A stretch of 64,000 nt of DNA from Botryobacter ruber. Lineage in GTDB: Bacteria > Bacteroidota > Bacteroidia > Cytophagales > Hymenobacteraceae. The position numbers were made by a program, and so were the translations under genes. This document shows, one piece after another, positions 27,698 to 37,632 of the stretch. Where the stretch lies: contig NZ_QCZK02000006.1 in NCBI RefSeq assembly GCF_003347595.2, positions 1 to 64,000 on the forward strand, written 5' to 3'. Within the stretch, counting starts at the first letter, position 1; each line of letters starts with the position of its first letter. The notes under the pieces are model-generated. The model saw only the letters and a program-made list of their open reading frames with translations, made no database searches and was not told where the DNA came from.

Positions 27698-28177
27698 ATG
27701 GAATCAAAATCAACAGATAAAAAGACTTTTCAACTCCTCGATAACGGGCAAACGTTAGGCGAACTGATTTACGAAAATTTGTTTTTTCTGAAAGCTGAAA
27801 TTAAGCTGGCAAATGCGGACCTCTATCAGGTTAAGCCGGTTGGTATTTTCGGAACAAGCATCACCGTGACAAAAGACGGAGCAGAAATAGCGAACTTAAA
27901 AATGAATTGGCGCGGACAAGTTGTGTTTACTTTTCAGGATGGAAAAGAATTTGTTTTGAAAGCAAAAGGTATGTTTCACAACAAATATGTAATCGAAAAC
28001 AAAGACGAAGAAAAGCTAATGCAATTTGACCCAAAATTCAGCTGGAGCATATTCAACTTTAATTACGACATCACTTACGACCAAAAACCGCAGGACATGT
28101 TATTGGTTTTGCTTGGCATTTATGCTTCCAACTATTACATAGCTTCCATGTCAGGAGCAACGGGAGGAATGGTGTAA
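27698..28177 (+). CDS. hypothetical protein, possible LURP-one/Tubby-like fold
   Basis: A 159-residue protein with no signal peptide at its N-terminus. Alternating hydrophobic strands (ELIYENLFFLKAEIKL, DLYQVKPVGIFGTSITVTKD, QVVFTFQDGKEFVLKAKG) followed by a hydrophobic C-terminal helix (DMLLVLLGIYASNYYIA) resemble the LURP-one/scramblase-like beta-barrel with a central helix. This assignment is tentative. AT-rich like the preceding NADAR gene, 125 bp away, and 53 bp before the dienelactone hydrolase gene. No function can be given. Confidence 0.7.
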   Translation: MESKSTDKKTFQLLDNGQTLGELIYENLFFLKAEIKLANADLYQVKPVGIFGTSITVTKDGAEIANLKMNWRGQVVFTFQDGKEFVLKAKGMFHNKYVIENKDEEKLMQFDPKFSWSIFNFNYDITYDQKPQDMLLVLLGIYASNYYIASMSGATGGMV

Positions 28178-28230
28178 AACAAAGAATCAGTGGGTACCTA
28201 AACGATTAACAAAAATATCCGGCAGACAAC

Positions 28231-29118
28231 ATGAACGAAATCAAAAAAGAAGATATCAAACAGGAAGTGTTTGACCTGTATGATGATTATGCCCACAACC
28301 GGGTTAACAGGCGCGAATTTATGCAGAAGCTATCTATGTATGCCGTCGGAGGCCTTACCGTAGCGTCGCTGATGAGTTTTCTGATGCCCGATTACAAAGG
28401 CGCCATCCAGGTTGCCTCCGATGATCCGCGTCTAAAATCGGAATACATCTATTACCAGTCCAAAAAAGGTGGCGGGAGGATAAAAGCCTTGTTGTCTATG
28501 CCGGCGGATGCGAAAAAGAAACTCGGCGGCATTGTAGTGGTTCATGAAAACCGGGGCCTGAATCCGCATATCGAAGATGTTGCCCGAAGGGCTGCCCTGG
28601 CAGGGTTTATTACCATTGCACCCGATGCTTTAACCCCCTTAGGTGGCTACCCGGGTACGGACGATGAAGGCCGCGCCCTGCAAAGCAAGCGTGACCGGAA
28701 GGAGATGTTAGAAGACTTCATCGCGGCCTATGATTACCTGAAAAACCACAAAGCCTGTAATGGGAACGTGGGCGTGGTTGGCTTCTGCTTCGGTGGCTGG
28801 ATTGCCAATATGATGGCCGTGCGCATCCCAGATTTGGCGGCAGCAGTTCCTTTCTATGGTGGTCAGCCGGCGACCGAAGATGTTCCAAACATTCAGGCTC
28901 CCCTCCTGCTGCACTTTGCAGAACTGGACAAGCGGGTAAATGAGGGGTGGCCTGCGTATGAAGCTGCGCTAAAAGCAAATAACAAAGAATACACGGCGTA
29001 CATGTACCCCAACGTCAACCACGGCTTCCATAACGACACCACCCCGCGTTATGACAAAGCGGCGGCAGAACTTGCCTGGAACCGGTCCATTGATTTTTTT
29101 AAGGAGAAGCTGAAGTAG
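28231..29118 (+). CDS. dienelactone hydrolase family protein with Tat-like signal
   Basis: A 295-residue alpha/beta hydrolase. The N-terminus has [11 protein letters not shown] and then a hydrophobic stretch ([16 protein letters not shown]), a plausible twin-arginine signal or membrane anchor, as in YghX-type proteins. The catalytic triad is Cys186 in GFCFGGW, Asp233 in AELDKRV and His264 or His267 in NVNHGFHN. Dienelactone hydrolases open lactone rings in aromatic degradation; the natural substrate of exported members is unknown. It follows the small hypothetical gene by 53 bp but has normal base composition. A 27-bp dispersed repeat and a terminator lie downstream. Confidence 0.9.
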   Translation: MNEIKKEDIKQEVFDLYDDYAHNRVNRREFMQKLSMYAVGGLTVASLMSFLMPDYKGAIQVASDDPRLKSEYIYYQSKKGGGRIKALLSMPADAKKKLGGIVVVHENRGLNPHIEDVARRAALAGFITIAPDALTPLGGYPGTDDEGRALQSKRDRKEMLEDFIAAYDYLKNHKACNGNVGVVGFCFGGWIANMMAVRIPDLAAAVPFYGGQPATEDVPNIQAPLLLHFAELDKRVNEGWPAYEAALKANNKEYTAYMYPNVNHGFHNDTTPRYDKAAAELAWNRSIDFFKEKLK

Positions 29119-29161
29119 AATTGGAGCCATTTTCCAGCATCCCTTTTTGCTGTTTTAATTC

Positions 29162-29188
29162 TGCTGCACCTGCCACCACAGCCTCTGC
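29162..29188. repeat. 27-bp dispersed repeat, single arm
   Basis: Exact reverse complement of the left arm of the fold-back at 8458..8484 (ending CCACCACAGCCTCTGC). It lies 43 bp beyond the dienelactone hydrolase stop. Confidence 0.85.
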
Positions 29189-29248
29189 TGTTCATGTGTG
29201 AAAGCAGGTTGATACGATTCGGCCACATTTGACCGGAAGGCACTAAAA

Positions 29249-29286
29249 AAGCAGGCCTCCGAAACTTACGCTCCGGAGGCCTGCTT
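29249..29286 (-). terminator. intrinsic terminator of the FAS1/Sus operon
   Basis: Perfect 13-bp stem AAGCAGGCCTCCG/CGGAGGCCTGCTT with a 12-nt loop. On the minus strand it runs into TTTTTTAGTG, 24 bp after the SusD stop at 29311. Confidence 0.92.
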
Positions 29287-29310
29287 CAATATCAGGAAAA
29301 TCAGGAATGC

Positions 29311-31077
29311 CTACTCCCACTTAAAGGGAAGGAACCAGTTCTGTTTGTTCATCAGTTTTTGCCGGGCCTCCTCCGCTGCCGGGTCACCTTCTTTTACCAG
29401 TTTCTGGTATACCCTGTCTGCCAGGTAAGACGGGTCGTTTCTTCTCAAGGCAATCCGGACCAGGTCCTGCCAGCGGTTACCCTCGAAAGCCAGTTCCAGC
29501 GCAGCCTCTTCGATAATTTTATCTTCCATGTAATTTCTGAATTCCGGCTCTACGCCCTCTTTCAACGGCTTATCGAAGCGGGCCGGTTCAGACATATCAA
29601 AATAAGCAGCCGAATCTATCAGCGACAACTTCACATTCACCCGGTTTCTTAATCCTAAATTTCGATGGTATTTGCCCCGGTGGAATGGTGCGTCGAGTTT
29701 ACGGGCATCCAGGTCGTAAGGAAAATCCAGGAAAGTAGCCTGCTTTTCGTCTGCAGCTGTCGCATTCGGATTTTTATTGTAAGTAGCCTTGATCCCGTTG
29801 TTAATAAAAGCATAGGCTATTTTGTCGTGCCCTTCGCGGTTAGCAGCTTCCGAATAACGCAGGTGAAGCAGCGAAGCCCGGTACAACAGCCATTTGCCGT
29901 TTTTTTCCAGCAGGTTGGTTGGCACCCCGGTATTGGCATTCAGGTAGTTATAAAGGAATTTCATGACAACCGGTTGCCCGTTAATCACTTTATAAGAGTT
30001 GTTCTCGCCACGATAATCGTAGGGTGCATCGTTGGTCTGCGTTTGTGCCTGCCATTTTTCTATGGCCAGTTCAGATGGTTTTAACAGGTACTTTCCGCCG
30101 GTGTTCGAAAACAGCTCCACGAAAGGGTTCTGCGGCTTGAAATTCTTGTCAAAAAACATCGTCCATACCCACTCTGCCTGGTATTCCCGGTCGTTCTGGG
30201 AGCGCGACATAAACGTCTGCCAGGCCGATGCTGTAACGGCATCGTTGTCGGTGCCACTGGTGCCTATATAAGTGTTGTAGTATACATAACCAGCGCCGGC
30301 ACCCAGGGGTGTAGTTGTTTCGAGCACATTTTTATAGGCAATGGCTGCCTGGTGGTAATCGTTGCGGAACAAATGCAAATCGCCCAGCAAGGCATTTTTG
30401 TTTACAAACAGCATCTTGGTAGGATACCCGTCTATCTGCGCCACCATCGAACTGGAAGCCGGATACGGATCTTTGTAGGGAAGTGCCTCCATCTCCTCTA
30501 TAAGCTTCGACACAAGGCTCTCCAGCTTCAGGCGCGGATGTTTGGCTATGTTCTTTACCTCATCGATATTTTCTACTGGCTCAGTAATGTAGGGTACTTC
30601 ACCAAAGTGCAGGCCCAGTTGGAAGTACAGCCAGCTTCTTACCGCCACCAGGTCCGAATAACGGTGGTCGTATTCTGTTTTCGTGATCTTGCTGTTCTCC
30701 TGCATGATCTTCAGGTTCTTCAGCACATCGTTACAGTTCAGGATCACGCTGTAGAAATCCTTCGGATTAGCATAAGGATTTCCTTCGCTTACGTTATGAC
30801 TGTTTATTTCCCGCAGGTACACATCGGCATTGGAGGTTATGCTCATCAGGTCGGCCCGAAGCTCGTTCAGCACTTCGTACTGCCTGGCAACCGTCAGGAA
30901 CTGCCCGTACACACCCGTTACCGCTGCATCGGCATCGTAAATGTTCTGGTAATTGTTCGTATAATCTATGGCATTCTGAGGATCCAGATCAAATGCTTCC
31001 TTACAGGAAACAGCACCCGTAAGACCAACAGCAAGCGCCACGATCTGTAAAGATGTCTTTAATGTATTTCTTTTCAT
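29311..31077 (-). CDS. SusD/RagB family nutrient-binding lipoprotein
   Basis: A 588-residue SusD-like protein with lipoprotein signal (LAVGLTGAVSC). The N-terminal tetratricopeptide-like half (VTGVYGQFLTVARQYEVLNELRAD, VRSWLYFQLGLHFGEVPYIT) is followed by the C-terminal IIEEAALELAFEGNRWQDLVRIALRRND segment typical of the family. SusD proteins form the lid over their SusC pore at the outer membrane and bind the incoming ligand. It pairs with the SusC gene 15 bp upstream and is the last gene of the seven-gene FAS1/Sus operon, before a strong terminator. Ligand unknown; no glycosidase is encoded in the operon. Confidence 0.93.
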   Translation of the reverse strand: MKRNTLKTSLQIVALAVGLTGAVSCKEAFDLDPQNAIDYTNNYQNIYDADAAVTGVYGQFLTVARQYEVLNELRADLMSITSNADVYLREINSHNVSEGNPYANPKDFYSVILNCNDVLKNLKIMQENSKITKTEYDHRYSDLVAVRSWLYFQLGLHFGEVPYITEPVENIDEVKNIAKHPRLKLESLVSKLIEEMEALPYKDPYPASSSMVAQIDGYPTKMLFVNKNALLGDLHLFRNDYHQAAIAYKNVLETTTPLGAGAGYVYYNTYIGTSGTDNDAVTASAWQTFMSRSQNDREYQAEWVWTMFFDKNFKPQNPFVELFSNTGGKYLLKPSELAIEKWQAQTQTNDAPYDYRGENNSYKVINGQPVVMKFLYNYLNANTGVPTNLLEKNGKWLLYRASLLHLRYSEAANREGHDKIAYAFINNGIKATYNKNPNATAADEKQATFLDFPYDLDARKLDAPFHRGKYHRNLGLRNRVNVKLSLIDSAAYFDMSEPARFDKPLKEGVEPEFRNYMEDKIIEEAALELAFEGNRWQDLVRIALRRNDPSYLADRVYQKLVKEGDPAAEEARQKLMNKQNWFLPFKWE

Positions 31078-31092
31078 TTGACTAAAAGTAAA

Positions 31093-34000
31093 TTATAAAC
31101 CAAGGCGAACACCCACCATAAACGACTTATACAGTGGCTCCAGGCCCACATCAATGCCCTGTGCTACAGGACGGCTGGCCGCACTGAACTCCGGGTCGTA
31201 CCCGATGTAGCTGCTCCTGGTAAGTAAGTTGTTAGCGGAGGCATACACGGAAGTGCCTTTGATGAAGCCGGGCTTTACAGGAAGTTCATAGGCAACCGAA
31301 AGGGTTCTGAGCCTGATGTAGGAACCGTCCTCTATCCAGCGGTCGGAGAAACGGGCATTGCCGGCAGGGTCGCCGTAAGTTGCTCTCGGCATGTCGGTGT
31401 TCTGCCCGTCGAACTGCCAGCGGTTGTTCACAGAGCCCAGTTGGTTCTGAGTAGAGTTCATGGCTTCCAAGTTGGCTCGCACGCCGTTGTAGACATCGTT
31501 CCCGCTACGGAAAGTAACCAATGCATTTACCGAAAACCGTTTCCAGGACAGGTTGCTGCTGAAGCTTCCGTAAAAATCAGGGTTCGGATTGCCGATCACG
31601 GTTCTGTCGTTTTCGTCGATAATGTGGTCGTTGTTCAGATCCAGGAACTTCACATCACCGCCTCTGAACGGAATCAGGTCACCGTTTGGCGCTTTTGTTT
31701 TCAGGTTGGCCTGCGCCGCTTCTGCCTCAGTCGTGAAAATGCCGTCTGTTTTGTAGCCATATAACAGGTTGGCAGGTTGCCCGGCTTCTGAGAGTATGGT
31801 GGCTCCTGCAAAGTTAGTCAGCAGGCGGTTTCCGGGGATTTGGGTAAGCTCATTCCGGTAAGTAGACAGGTTCAGGCCCAGGTCGAGCTTCAGGTCACCG
31901 GTGTTTACCACTCTGCTGAACAAGCCAGCATTGATGCCGCTGTTCTTCATGCCGCCATTATTTGTCAGCATGTAATCTAAGCCTGTCTGTGCCGGCACGG
32001 GCTCGTACACCAGCATATCGGTTGTTCTGCTGTTGAATACATCCAGGCTGAGTGAAAGGCGCTCGTTGAGCACCGAAGCATCCAGCCCGAAGTTCAGCTT
32101 ACGGGTTGTCTCCCACATAATTTCCGGGTTGGCAATATTGCCTCTCCTGGTTCCCTGGGCGCCAAACAGGTTCTGGGTAATGTAGTATTGCTTGGCGGTA
32201 TAGTTGCCGATGTCGTCGTTACCGGTCAGGCCATAGCTCGCCCGCAGCTTAAGCAGGTTAACAGCACTGATACCAGCCATAAAATCTTCGGAAGAAATAA
32301 GCCAGGCAGCAGCAACGGAAGGCAACACAGCCAGTTTCATCCCATTCACGGAGAAAGCATCCGGTATGGCAGGACCAAACCTGGAGGATGCATCTACCGA
32401 CATATTAACGCTTAGCAGGTACTTGCTCAGCCAGCCATAGTCCGCGGAAACATAGGAATTTAACCACCTTGCTTCGCCCATATCGCCCGTAATATACCGC
32501 AGCGAATTCACACCTGTACCCAATGTTACAAAGTCGTCGCTCGGCGAGTTATAGCCGTACGATCTGTCTTCTTCACTTTTAATGTTGCTGAACCTAAAAC
32601 CAGCCCTGCCGGTAAAGCTATGTCCTCCGGACCAGTTCCTGTTGTAGGCATAGTAGGTATCGTTGAATAAAGAATTGTAGCGCTGCACGCGGTTACCCAA
32701 ACGGCTGTAGGCGATGGCGTTGTCCAGTTCTTCCGGCGCAACCCCCAGTCTAGGAATGAAGATGTCTTCCCGCACTTTATCGAAAGTAAGCCCGATCAGG
32801 GAGCTGATGGTGCTGTAAGTCGAAAGGGCATAGTTGAATTTGGCGGATCCGAAAAAGCGGTAATTCTGGTCCTGCCCCTGTGTACTGTTGATCAGCGCCG
32901 TTGGGTTGCTCCGGTTAAAGATGTCGGTATCGGCCAGGTTCGGTGACTCCACGCCTTCGTCGGTAACCTGCTGCACACGTAAGAAAGGTGCTTTTACCAG
33001 TGCAGCCAGTAGCGGGTTAGTGCCAAAATCGAGGCCCTGGTTGCGCAGGCTTTGCTGGTTTGAGGTAAACGAAAGGCTGGTGTTGCCGGTTAGCTTAGGG
33101 CTCAGGTTCAGGTCGGCATTAAAGCGGGTGCTGTACCTTTGCAGGCTTGTCTCTTTTGTAAGCCCCTGGTTCTCGAGGAAACCAACCGACAGCGCGTATT
33201 TAGCAATGTTATCACCACCGGTTACTTTCAGGTAATAGTTCTGGTTATAGCTGTTGCTCATAACCTCGCGCTGCCAGTCGGTGTTGGCGTGGTAGCGGGC
33301 ATATTCCGGGTTCGACGGATCGTCGTTCATGTAAGGCTGCGCCTGCAACTGGGCATCCGTCATGCCGCTGGTCCTGAGCAGGTCCGAGAGGTAAAGCCTG
33401 AAATCGCCGTTGTTGAGCACCGGCAGGTTTTTAGGTGCAAAATTCACACCTCCGTACGCAGCGAAATCTATTTTCGTAGCCAGTTCTTTGGCCCGTGAAG
33501 TAGAAATCAGGATGACGCCGTTTGCCCCTTTTGTGCCATACAACGAAGCGCCGTCTTTTATGATCGTGATGTTGTCGATGTCTTTGATATCGATATTGGA
33601 CAGCGGATTATTGCTATGCTCTTTGATGAGGGAACTACCGAAGGATTCGTGTTCATAGATCATCCCGTCTACGATGATGAGCGGTTTGTTACTGCCATAG
33701 AGCGAGTTGTACCCGTTTAACAGTATTTCTGCCCCCTGGCCCGGCGTTCCCGATTTCCGGATAACATCCACGCCGGCTGCCTTTCCCTGGAGGTAGCTAT
33801 CCGGAAATGCCATAGGGTTTTGCCAACTGCCTGCGGTGTTGATGGAGGTAACGGCATAAGGCACCTGGCTTTTCGCCCTGGCACCGGAAGGCAGCACGGC
33901 AGCCTCATAAACCGTGTTAAAGCTTTTCTCATGCAGCCCTACTACCACAACGTTCTCGCCCTTCAAAGCCACCTGCCTGGTCTGGAAATCAGGACTGGAT

Positions 34001-34296
34001 ACATGAAGCGTCGCTTTATAGGAAGGTACTTCTATGCTGAAATTGCCCTGTTCATCGGTAAAGGCAGCAGAATAGCCCGGCACACTGATGTTGATACCTG
34101 CTAAGGGTACTCCGGTGGCAGCATCTCTTACAGTACCTGTTGCTTTAATTCCTTTGTAACTAATGTTCTTCCTGACAGCAACAGCGTCTGCGCCGCTTCT
34201 CCCTTCTGTTGTCGTTTCCTGGGCCATTGCCGGCACAGTAATAACAACCAAACCGAGGAGCATCAGTCTTTTTATTGATCTGGTAACTATATACAT
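31093..34296 (-). CDS. SusC/RagA family TonB-dependent outer-membrane receptor
   Basis: A 1067-residue protein. Signal peptide LMLLGLVVITVPAMAQ, a carboxypeptidase-like regulatory (CNA-B type) domain at about 50-130 (KATGTVRDAATGVPLAGINIS), a plug domain (about 145-270; LIIVDGMIYE, IKDIDNITIIKDGASLYGTKGANGVILIST) and a 22-stranded barrel ending in a terminal strand (YKSFMVGVRLGL). It imports a SusD-bound ligand using TonB energy. It lies 36 bp after the second single-FAS1-type lipoprotein gene and 15 bp before its SusD. The plug motif is divergent from the second SusC in this operon, so the two pairs probably take different ligands. Confidence 0.95.
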   Translation of the reverse strand: MYIVTRSIKRLMLLGLVVITVPAMAQETTTEGRSGADAVAVRKNISYKGIKATGTVRDAATGVPLAGINISVPGYSAAFTDEQGNFSIEVPSYKATLHVSSPDFQTRQVALKGENVVVVGLHEKSFNTVYEAAVLPSGARAKSQVPYAVTSINTAGSWQNPMAFPDSYLQGKAAGVDVIRKSGTPGQGAEILLNGYNSLYGSNKPLIIVDGMIYEHESFGSSLIKEHSNNPLSNIDIKDIDNITIIKDGASLYGTKGANGVILISTSRAKELATKIDFAAYGGVNFAPKNLPVLNNGDFRLYLSDLLRTSGMTDAQLQAQPYMNDDPSNPEYARYHANTDWQREVMSNSYNQNYYLKVTGGDNIAKYALSVGFLENQGLTKETSLQRYSTRFNADLNLSPKLTGNTSLSFTSNQQSLRNQGLDFGTNPLLAALVKAPFLRVQQVTDEGVESPNLADTDIFNRSNPTALINSTQGQDQNYRFFGSAKFNYALSTYSTISSLIGLTFDKVREDIFIPRLGVAPEELDNAIAYSRLGNRVQRYNSLFNDTYYAYNRNWSGGHSFTGRAGFRFSNIKSEEDRSYGYNSPSDDFVTLGTGVNSLRYITGDMGEARWLNSYVSADYGWLSKYLLSVNMSVDASSRFGPAIPDAFSVNGMKLAVLPSVAAAWLISSEDFMAGISAVNLLKLRASYGLTGNDDIGNYTAKQYYITQNLFGAQGTRRGNIANPEIMWETTRKLNFGLDASVLNERLSLSLDVFNSRTTDMLVYEPVPAQTGLDYMLTNNGGMKNSGINAGLFSRVVNTGDLKLDLGLNLSTYRNELTQIPGNRLLTNFAGATILSEAGQPANLLYGYKTDGIFTTEAEAAQANLKTKAPNGDLIPFRGGDVKFLDLNNDHIIDENDRTVIGNPNPDFYGSFSSNLSWKRFSVNALVTFRSGNDVYNGVRANLEAMNSTQNQLGSVNNRWQFDGQNTDMPRATYGDPAGNARFSDRWIEDGSYIRLRTLSVAYELPVKPGFIKGTSVYASANNLLTRSSYIGYDPEFSAASRPVAQGIDVGLEPLYKSFMVGVRLGL

Positions 34297-34332
34297 GTTA
34301 ATAGGAATTGATATTTTGAATTGCTTTTCTCT

Positions 34333-35766
34333 TTATGGTAGCTGCGGAACAAGTTTAAAATAATCCAGGCTGATGGAATTCTGCCCGTCTACCCCGTTGT
34401 CAGCACCCACTATGTAGATATTCAGATCGCTCAGTTTATCGACAGTAAACTCCCCTACATATACTTCTTCAAAATTTTTAAGCGGCACGTCTGTCTCGGA
34501 GAACTGCGTTGACTTCGGATCGTTAACGGCAAACCGTTGTTTAAAAGCGATAGATTGCACATCGTTTGGCGCTACCCAGTACACTTTGTAGGTGCCACTG
34601 TACATGTTGGGCAACTGGTACCGCACATGGAACTGGTTTACCTTATGATTGAAGACATAGATGTCGTTGAAAAGCTCCTGCGTTTCCGGGTTCCGGCGCA
34701 GGCGGTAAGCAATGTTACCGGACTTATCGGTGCGGCTGAAGCCTGCCGGATGCTCCCCTTCCACCCGCACCGGAAGTATCTTCTCGGCCAGGCTAACATC
34801 TGCAGCGCTCATTACATACACAATCCCGTTGCTGGTAAAGTGATGGCTGATGATGGCATTCCGGTCAATGGGAATTTTCACGCCATCTTCGGAAGTAAGG
34901 TAGGCCGGCAGATTCTCCGGCGTATACAAACCTTTGAAGGCCAGGTCTTTTATAGCATACACAGAGGCTAACTTTTCTTCTTCCTCCGGAGTAGCTCCTT
35001 TTGTAAACGGTCTTATTTTTTCCCGCTCTGCCTCAATGGCAGCATCCGTCAACAGGATAAAAGTATACTCCTGGTCTTCATTAGCCAGGTTACCGGTTTT
35101 ATCGAACAGGAAGTTTTTCTCGATCTCTCCTGTTCCTTCTCTGTACTTTGGTTTACCGGTATCAGGATCTACGCCAATCTGCTCTGCTTTCGTCGGATCA
35201 AAAACAGTGTACTTCAGCCCCTGCATGTAATCCCGCTGTTTCCCGGAAATCGACATGACATAGTCCCACACATTCAGTTTGGGAATAAGTGCTTTGTCAA
35301 CAATGTGCAGCACACCATTGCCTACATACTGGTTCGCTTCCAGGATGGCAGCATCTTCCACAGTGGCGTTAGAAAACTTCAGGTATTTGCCATTGAGTGT
35401 TTTCAGCCGAAGCTCTGGTTTCGGGCTGTTGGTAAAGTAGCTCTGGTGAACGATGTGGTAGCCTACAAACTCCTTCAGCTTTGCCTCATCGTTCACAATG
35501 GCAGGATCCAGGTGCTCGAGCGCCTGGTTGGTTGGTGCCCACACCGTATACTTTTTAGAGGAAGCTATTTCCTGGTCATAGCCTGTTTGCTTCAGGAATT
35601 CGGCAAACCTGCTCAGGTTCTGATTGGCCTGTATTTTTTGGTACAGGTTACTGTTTAAAGTGGCGTCAGTTACTTTAGTGTATTCCTCAAACTTATCGTT
35701 ACAGCCCGAAAAACCAAACGCTGCCACACTAAAGCAAACGAGAAAAATTCTTGATTTAAAGTTCAT
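34333..35766 (-). CDS. FAS1 (fasciclin) domain lipoprotein
   Basis: A 477-residue protein with a lipoprotein signal (FLVCFSVAAFGFSGC). An N-terminal FAS1 domain at about 35-160 has SRFAEFLKQTGYDQEI, YTVWAPTNQALEHL and GNGVLHIVDKALIP, the conserved H1/H2-like boxes. A second, degenerate FAS1-like segment follows (about 170-335), then a beta-rich C-terminal domain (about 350-477; FHVRYQLPNMYSGTYKVYWVAP) resembling that of the preceding FAS1 protein. FAS1 domains mediate adhesion or ligand binding at the cell surface. It lies between another FAS1 gene (59 bp upstream) and a SusC gene (36 bp downstream). A surface accessory subunit of the SusCD complex is likely but unproven. Confidence 0.88.
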   Translation of the reverse strand: MNFKSRIFLVCFSVAAFGFSGCNDKFEEYTKVTDATLNSNLYQKIQANQNLSRFAEFLKQTGYDQEIASSKKYTVWAPTNQALEHLDPAIVNDEAKLKEFVGYHIVHQSYFTNSPKPELRLKTLNGKYLKFSNATVEDAAILEANQYVGNGVLHIVDKALIPKLNVWDYVMSISGKQRDYMQGLKYTVFDPTKAEQIGVDPDTGKPKYREGTGEIEKNFLFDKTGNLANEDQEYTFILLTDAAIEAEREKIRPFTKGATPEEEEKLASVYAIKDLAFKGLYTPENLPAYLTSEDGVKIPIDRNAIISHHFTSNGIVYVMSAADVSLAEKILPVRVEGEHPAGFSRTDKSGNIAYRLRRNPETQELFNDIYVFNHKVNQFHVRYQLPNMYSGTYKVYWVAPNDVQSIAFKQRFAVNDPKSTQFSETDVPLKNFEEVYVGEFTVDKLSDLNIYIVGADNGVDGQNSISLDYFKLVPQLP

Positions 35767-35825
35767 TTTGTTCCGGTTTTTAGAGCGTTAACCCCAGTGG
35801 CTGAGGCTAACGCTGTATTCATCTT

Positions 35826-37601
35826 TTAAGGTTTAGGAACAATGGTTCCATCCGGGTTAAACTTAGGCCATAACTGGTCTTCGCCCTCCGGGATAAAGTG
35901 TATCATGTCGAACTGCACATCGCCGCTGCCTTCCCAAACTGCATCCATGCGCAGTACATGACGGTCGGTTTTCTCCACGTCAATGGTTCCGGCCAGCAGC
36001 GCATAGTTCTGGCTACCGTGGTATTCAATAAATAATTCCGGGTTGTTGTAGAAAGGAACACGATACTCCGGTTCAGGTCGTCCGCCAAACGGTGATTTTA
36101 TACCTAAGGCTTCCAGCGATTCCGGAGTCACTCCTTCCGGATAGGTATAGGTGTCACCCACCAACCGCATGCCCGCTAACTGCTCATTAAATTTCAGGAT
36201 ACGTGGAAGCGGTTTGCCATTGAAGGATACCAGTACACCACCACCGCCTTTACGCCTGATAAAGGAAATCCATACTTTGTAACGTCCTTTCACCAGCAGA
36301 GGGGTCTTGAATTCAATCCAGCTGTTAGCTGCCACATTGGTTCGGAGCGCCGGGAAGAACAAGTAATCATTATGATACACATAAAACTGGCGTGCTTCTG
36401 GTGCAACCCTGTACTGCACATCCCCCATCTGCCAGTTTACATCCTGCAGATCGCCAGGTTTGAATTTAGGGCTGCTTGTGTTCATTTTTCTGAAGTTTGC
36501 CAGCTTGGTGATCTCGGGCTGATCGGTCACTTCCCAGAAAACAGCAATCGGAAACCGTACTTTAATGGCATAAGGATCTTTCATGGTGTGCAGCACTCCA
36601 TTTACAGCTGTAATGTCGCTGGATTCCCGTTTGATCTCAGAACCTGGCTCATGCTTACCATTGAAAGAATCATCATTTACCAGGATGGTAGTTCCATTTA
36701 GTTTGATCGTAATTACATCCAGTGGCGAGAGCGTGTTATGCGATGTCGCTTTAAATATTTCGGGCAGGTACTTCAAGCCTGGCAGAATATGATAGCCCAC
36801 GTACAGGTTCAGACTGTCGGATGCCGACTTCGGATCACCGGTGTTTGAATACTTAGCTTTCAGATCGTTGAAGGAATTGATACCTGCTGCCTTCAGTACC
36901 GTGTTTGACTCTACCATAACCGTATGAAACATTTTGGACGAGTCGCTCAGGTCTTTGGGCAGGATGTTCAGGTATTCGTAATAACCGGTTTCTTTCAGTG
37001 CCTGGCTGAAAACAGAGTATTCCGGGTTAGCCTCGATCATCTGGGCCAGCGTCTGCCTGGATGGCTTCAGCACATTGTCGATAACATGGATAATACCGTT
37101 ACCCACCCTGATGTCGGCCTGTTCCAGCAAAGCCTGCCTGTTGATAAGCCGTTTGGTGTTGCCATCGTTGTTCTGCGCTCCGGTAATGATGTACTGGCCG
37201 AACATAGTGGCTGTACGCAACTTGCCATCGTTGAATTCCCTGGAGGGAATGGTATCGCGGATAAGGTGAAATTTCACCAGTTCTTCCAGCTCCGGAATAC
37301 TGATATCGCTTACCGAAGCTTTTCCCTGCTCCTTCAGATAAGCTTCAATGGCTGTGTTGGTAGGCACAAATACGGTATAAGTACCGTACCCGCCTAACGA
37401 GCCTTCTGCTTTTGTTAAGGACAGAATTTTTGAAAAATGAGAAAAGGTGGCCGGATCTTTCTGCAGGTATTCCGATATGTTTACATCAGAAGTTGTGTAG
37501 ATATCAAACTCCTCCTTTTGGCAGGATGTAAATGTAATGATCAGCAGCAGCACTCCGACGAGTGGGGCCAACCAGTTTTTAGGAGAACTCATTTTTTCCA
37601 T
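35826..37601 (-). CDS. FAS1 (fasciclin) domain lipoprotein, two FAS1 domains
   Basis: A 591-residue protein with lipoprotein signal (LVGVLLLIITFTSC). FAS1 domain 1 (about 40-185) has FSHFSKILSLTKAEGSLG, YTVFVPTNTAIEAYL and GNGIIHVIDNVLKP. FAS1 domain 2 (about 190-350) has YSVFSQALKETGYYEYLN and VNGVLHTMKDPYAI. The C-terminal region (about 370-591; SWIEFKTPLLVKGRYKVWISF) is beta-rich and resembles that of the next gene, suggesting tandem duplication and divergence. It lies 31 bp after the first SusD gene and 59 bp before the next FAS1 gene. Location is the cell surface or periplasm; ligand unknown. Confidence 0.9.
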   Translation of the reverse strand: MEKMSSPKNWLAPLVGVLLLIITFTSCQKEEFDIYTTSDVNISEYLQKDPATFSHFSKILSLTKAEGSLGGYGTYTVFVPTNTAIEAYLKEQGKASVSDISIPELEELVKFHLIRDTIPSREFNDGKLRTATMFGQYIITGAQNNDGNTKRLINRQALLEQADIRVGNGIIHVIDNVLKPSRQTLAQMIEANPEYSVFSQALKETGYYEYLNILPKDLSDSSKMFHTVMVESNTVLKAAGINSFNDLKAKYSNTGDPKSASDSLNLYVGYHILPGLKYLPEIFKATSHNTLSPLDVITIKLNGTTILVNDDSFNGKHEPGSEIKRESSDITAVNGVLHTMKDPYAIKVRFPIAVFWEVTDQPEITKLANFRKMNTSSPKFKPGDLQDVNWQMGDVQYRVAPEARQFYVYHNDYLFFPALRTNVAANSWIEFKTPLLVKGRYKVWISFIRRKGGGGVLVSFNGKPLPRILKFNEQLAGMRLVGDTYTYPEGVTPESLEALGIKSPFGGRPEPEYRVPFYNNPELFIEYHGSQNYALLAGTIDVEKTDRHVLRMDAVWEGSGDVQFDMIHFIPEGEDQLWPKFNPDGTIVPKP

Positions 37602-37632
37602 ATCCTACTATATTGATTAATTTAGTTTTTGA

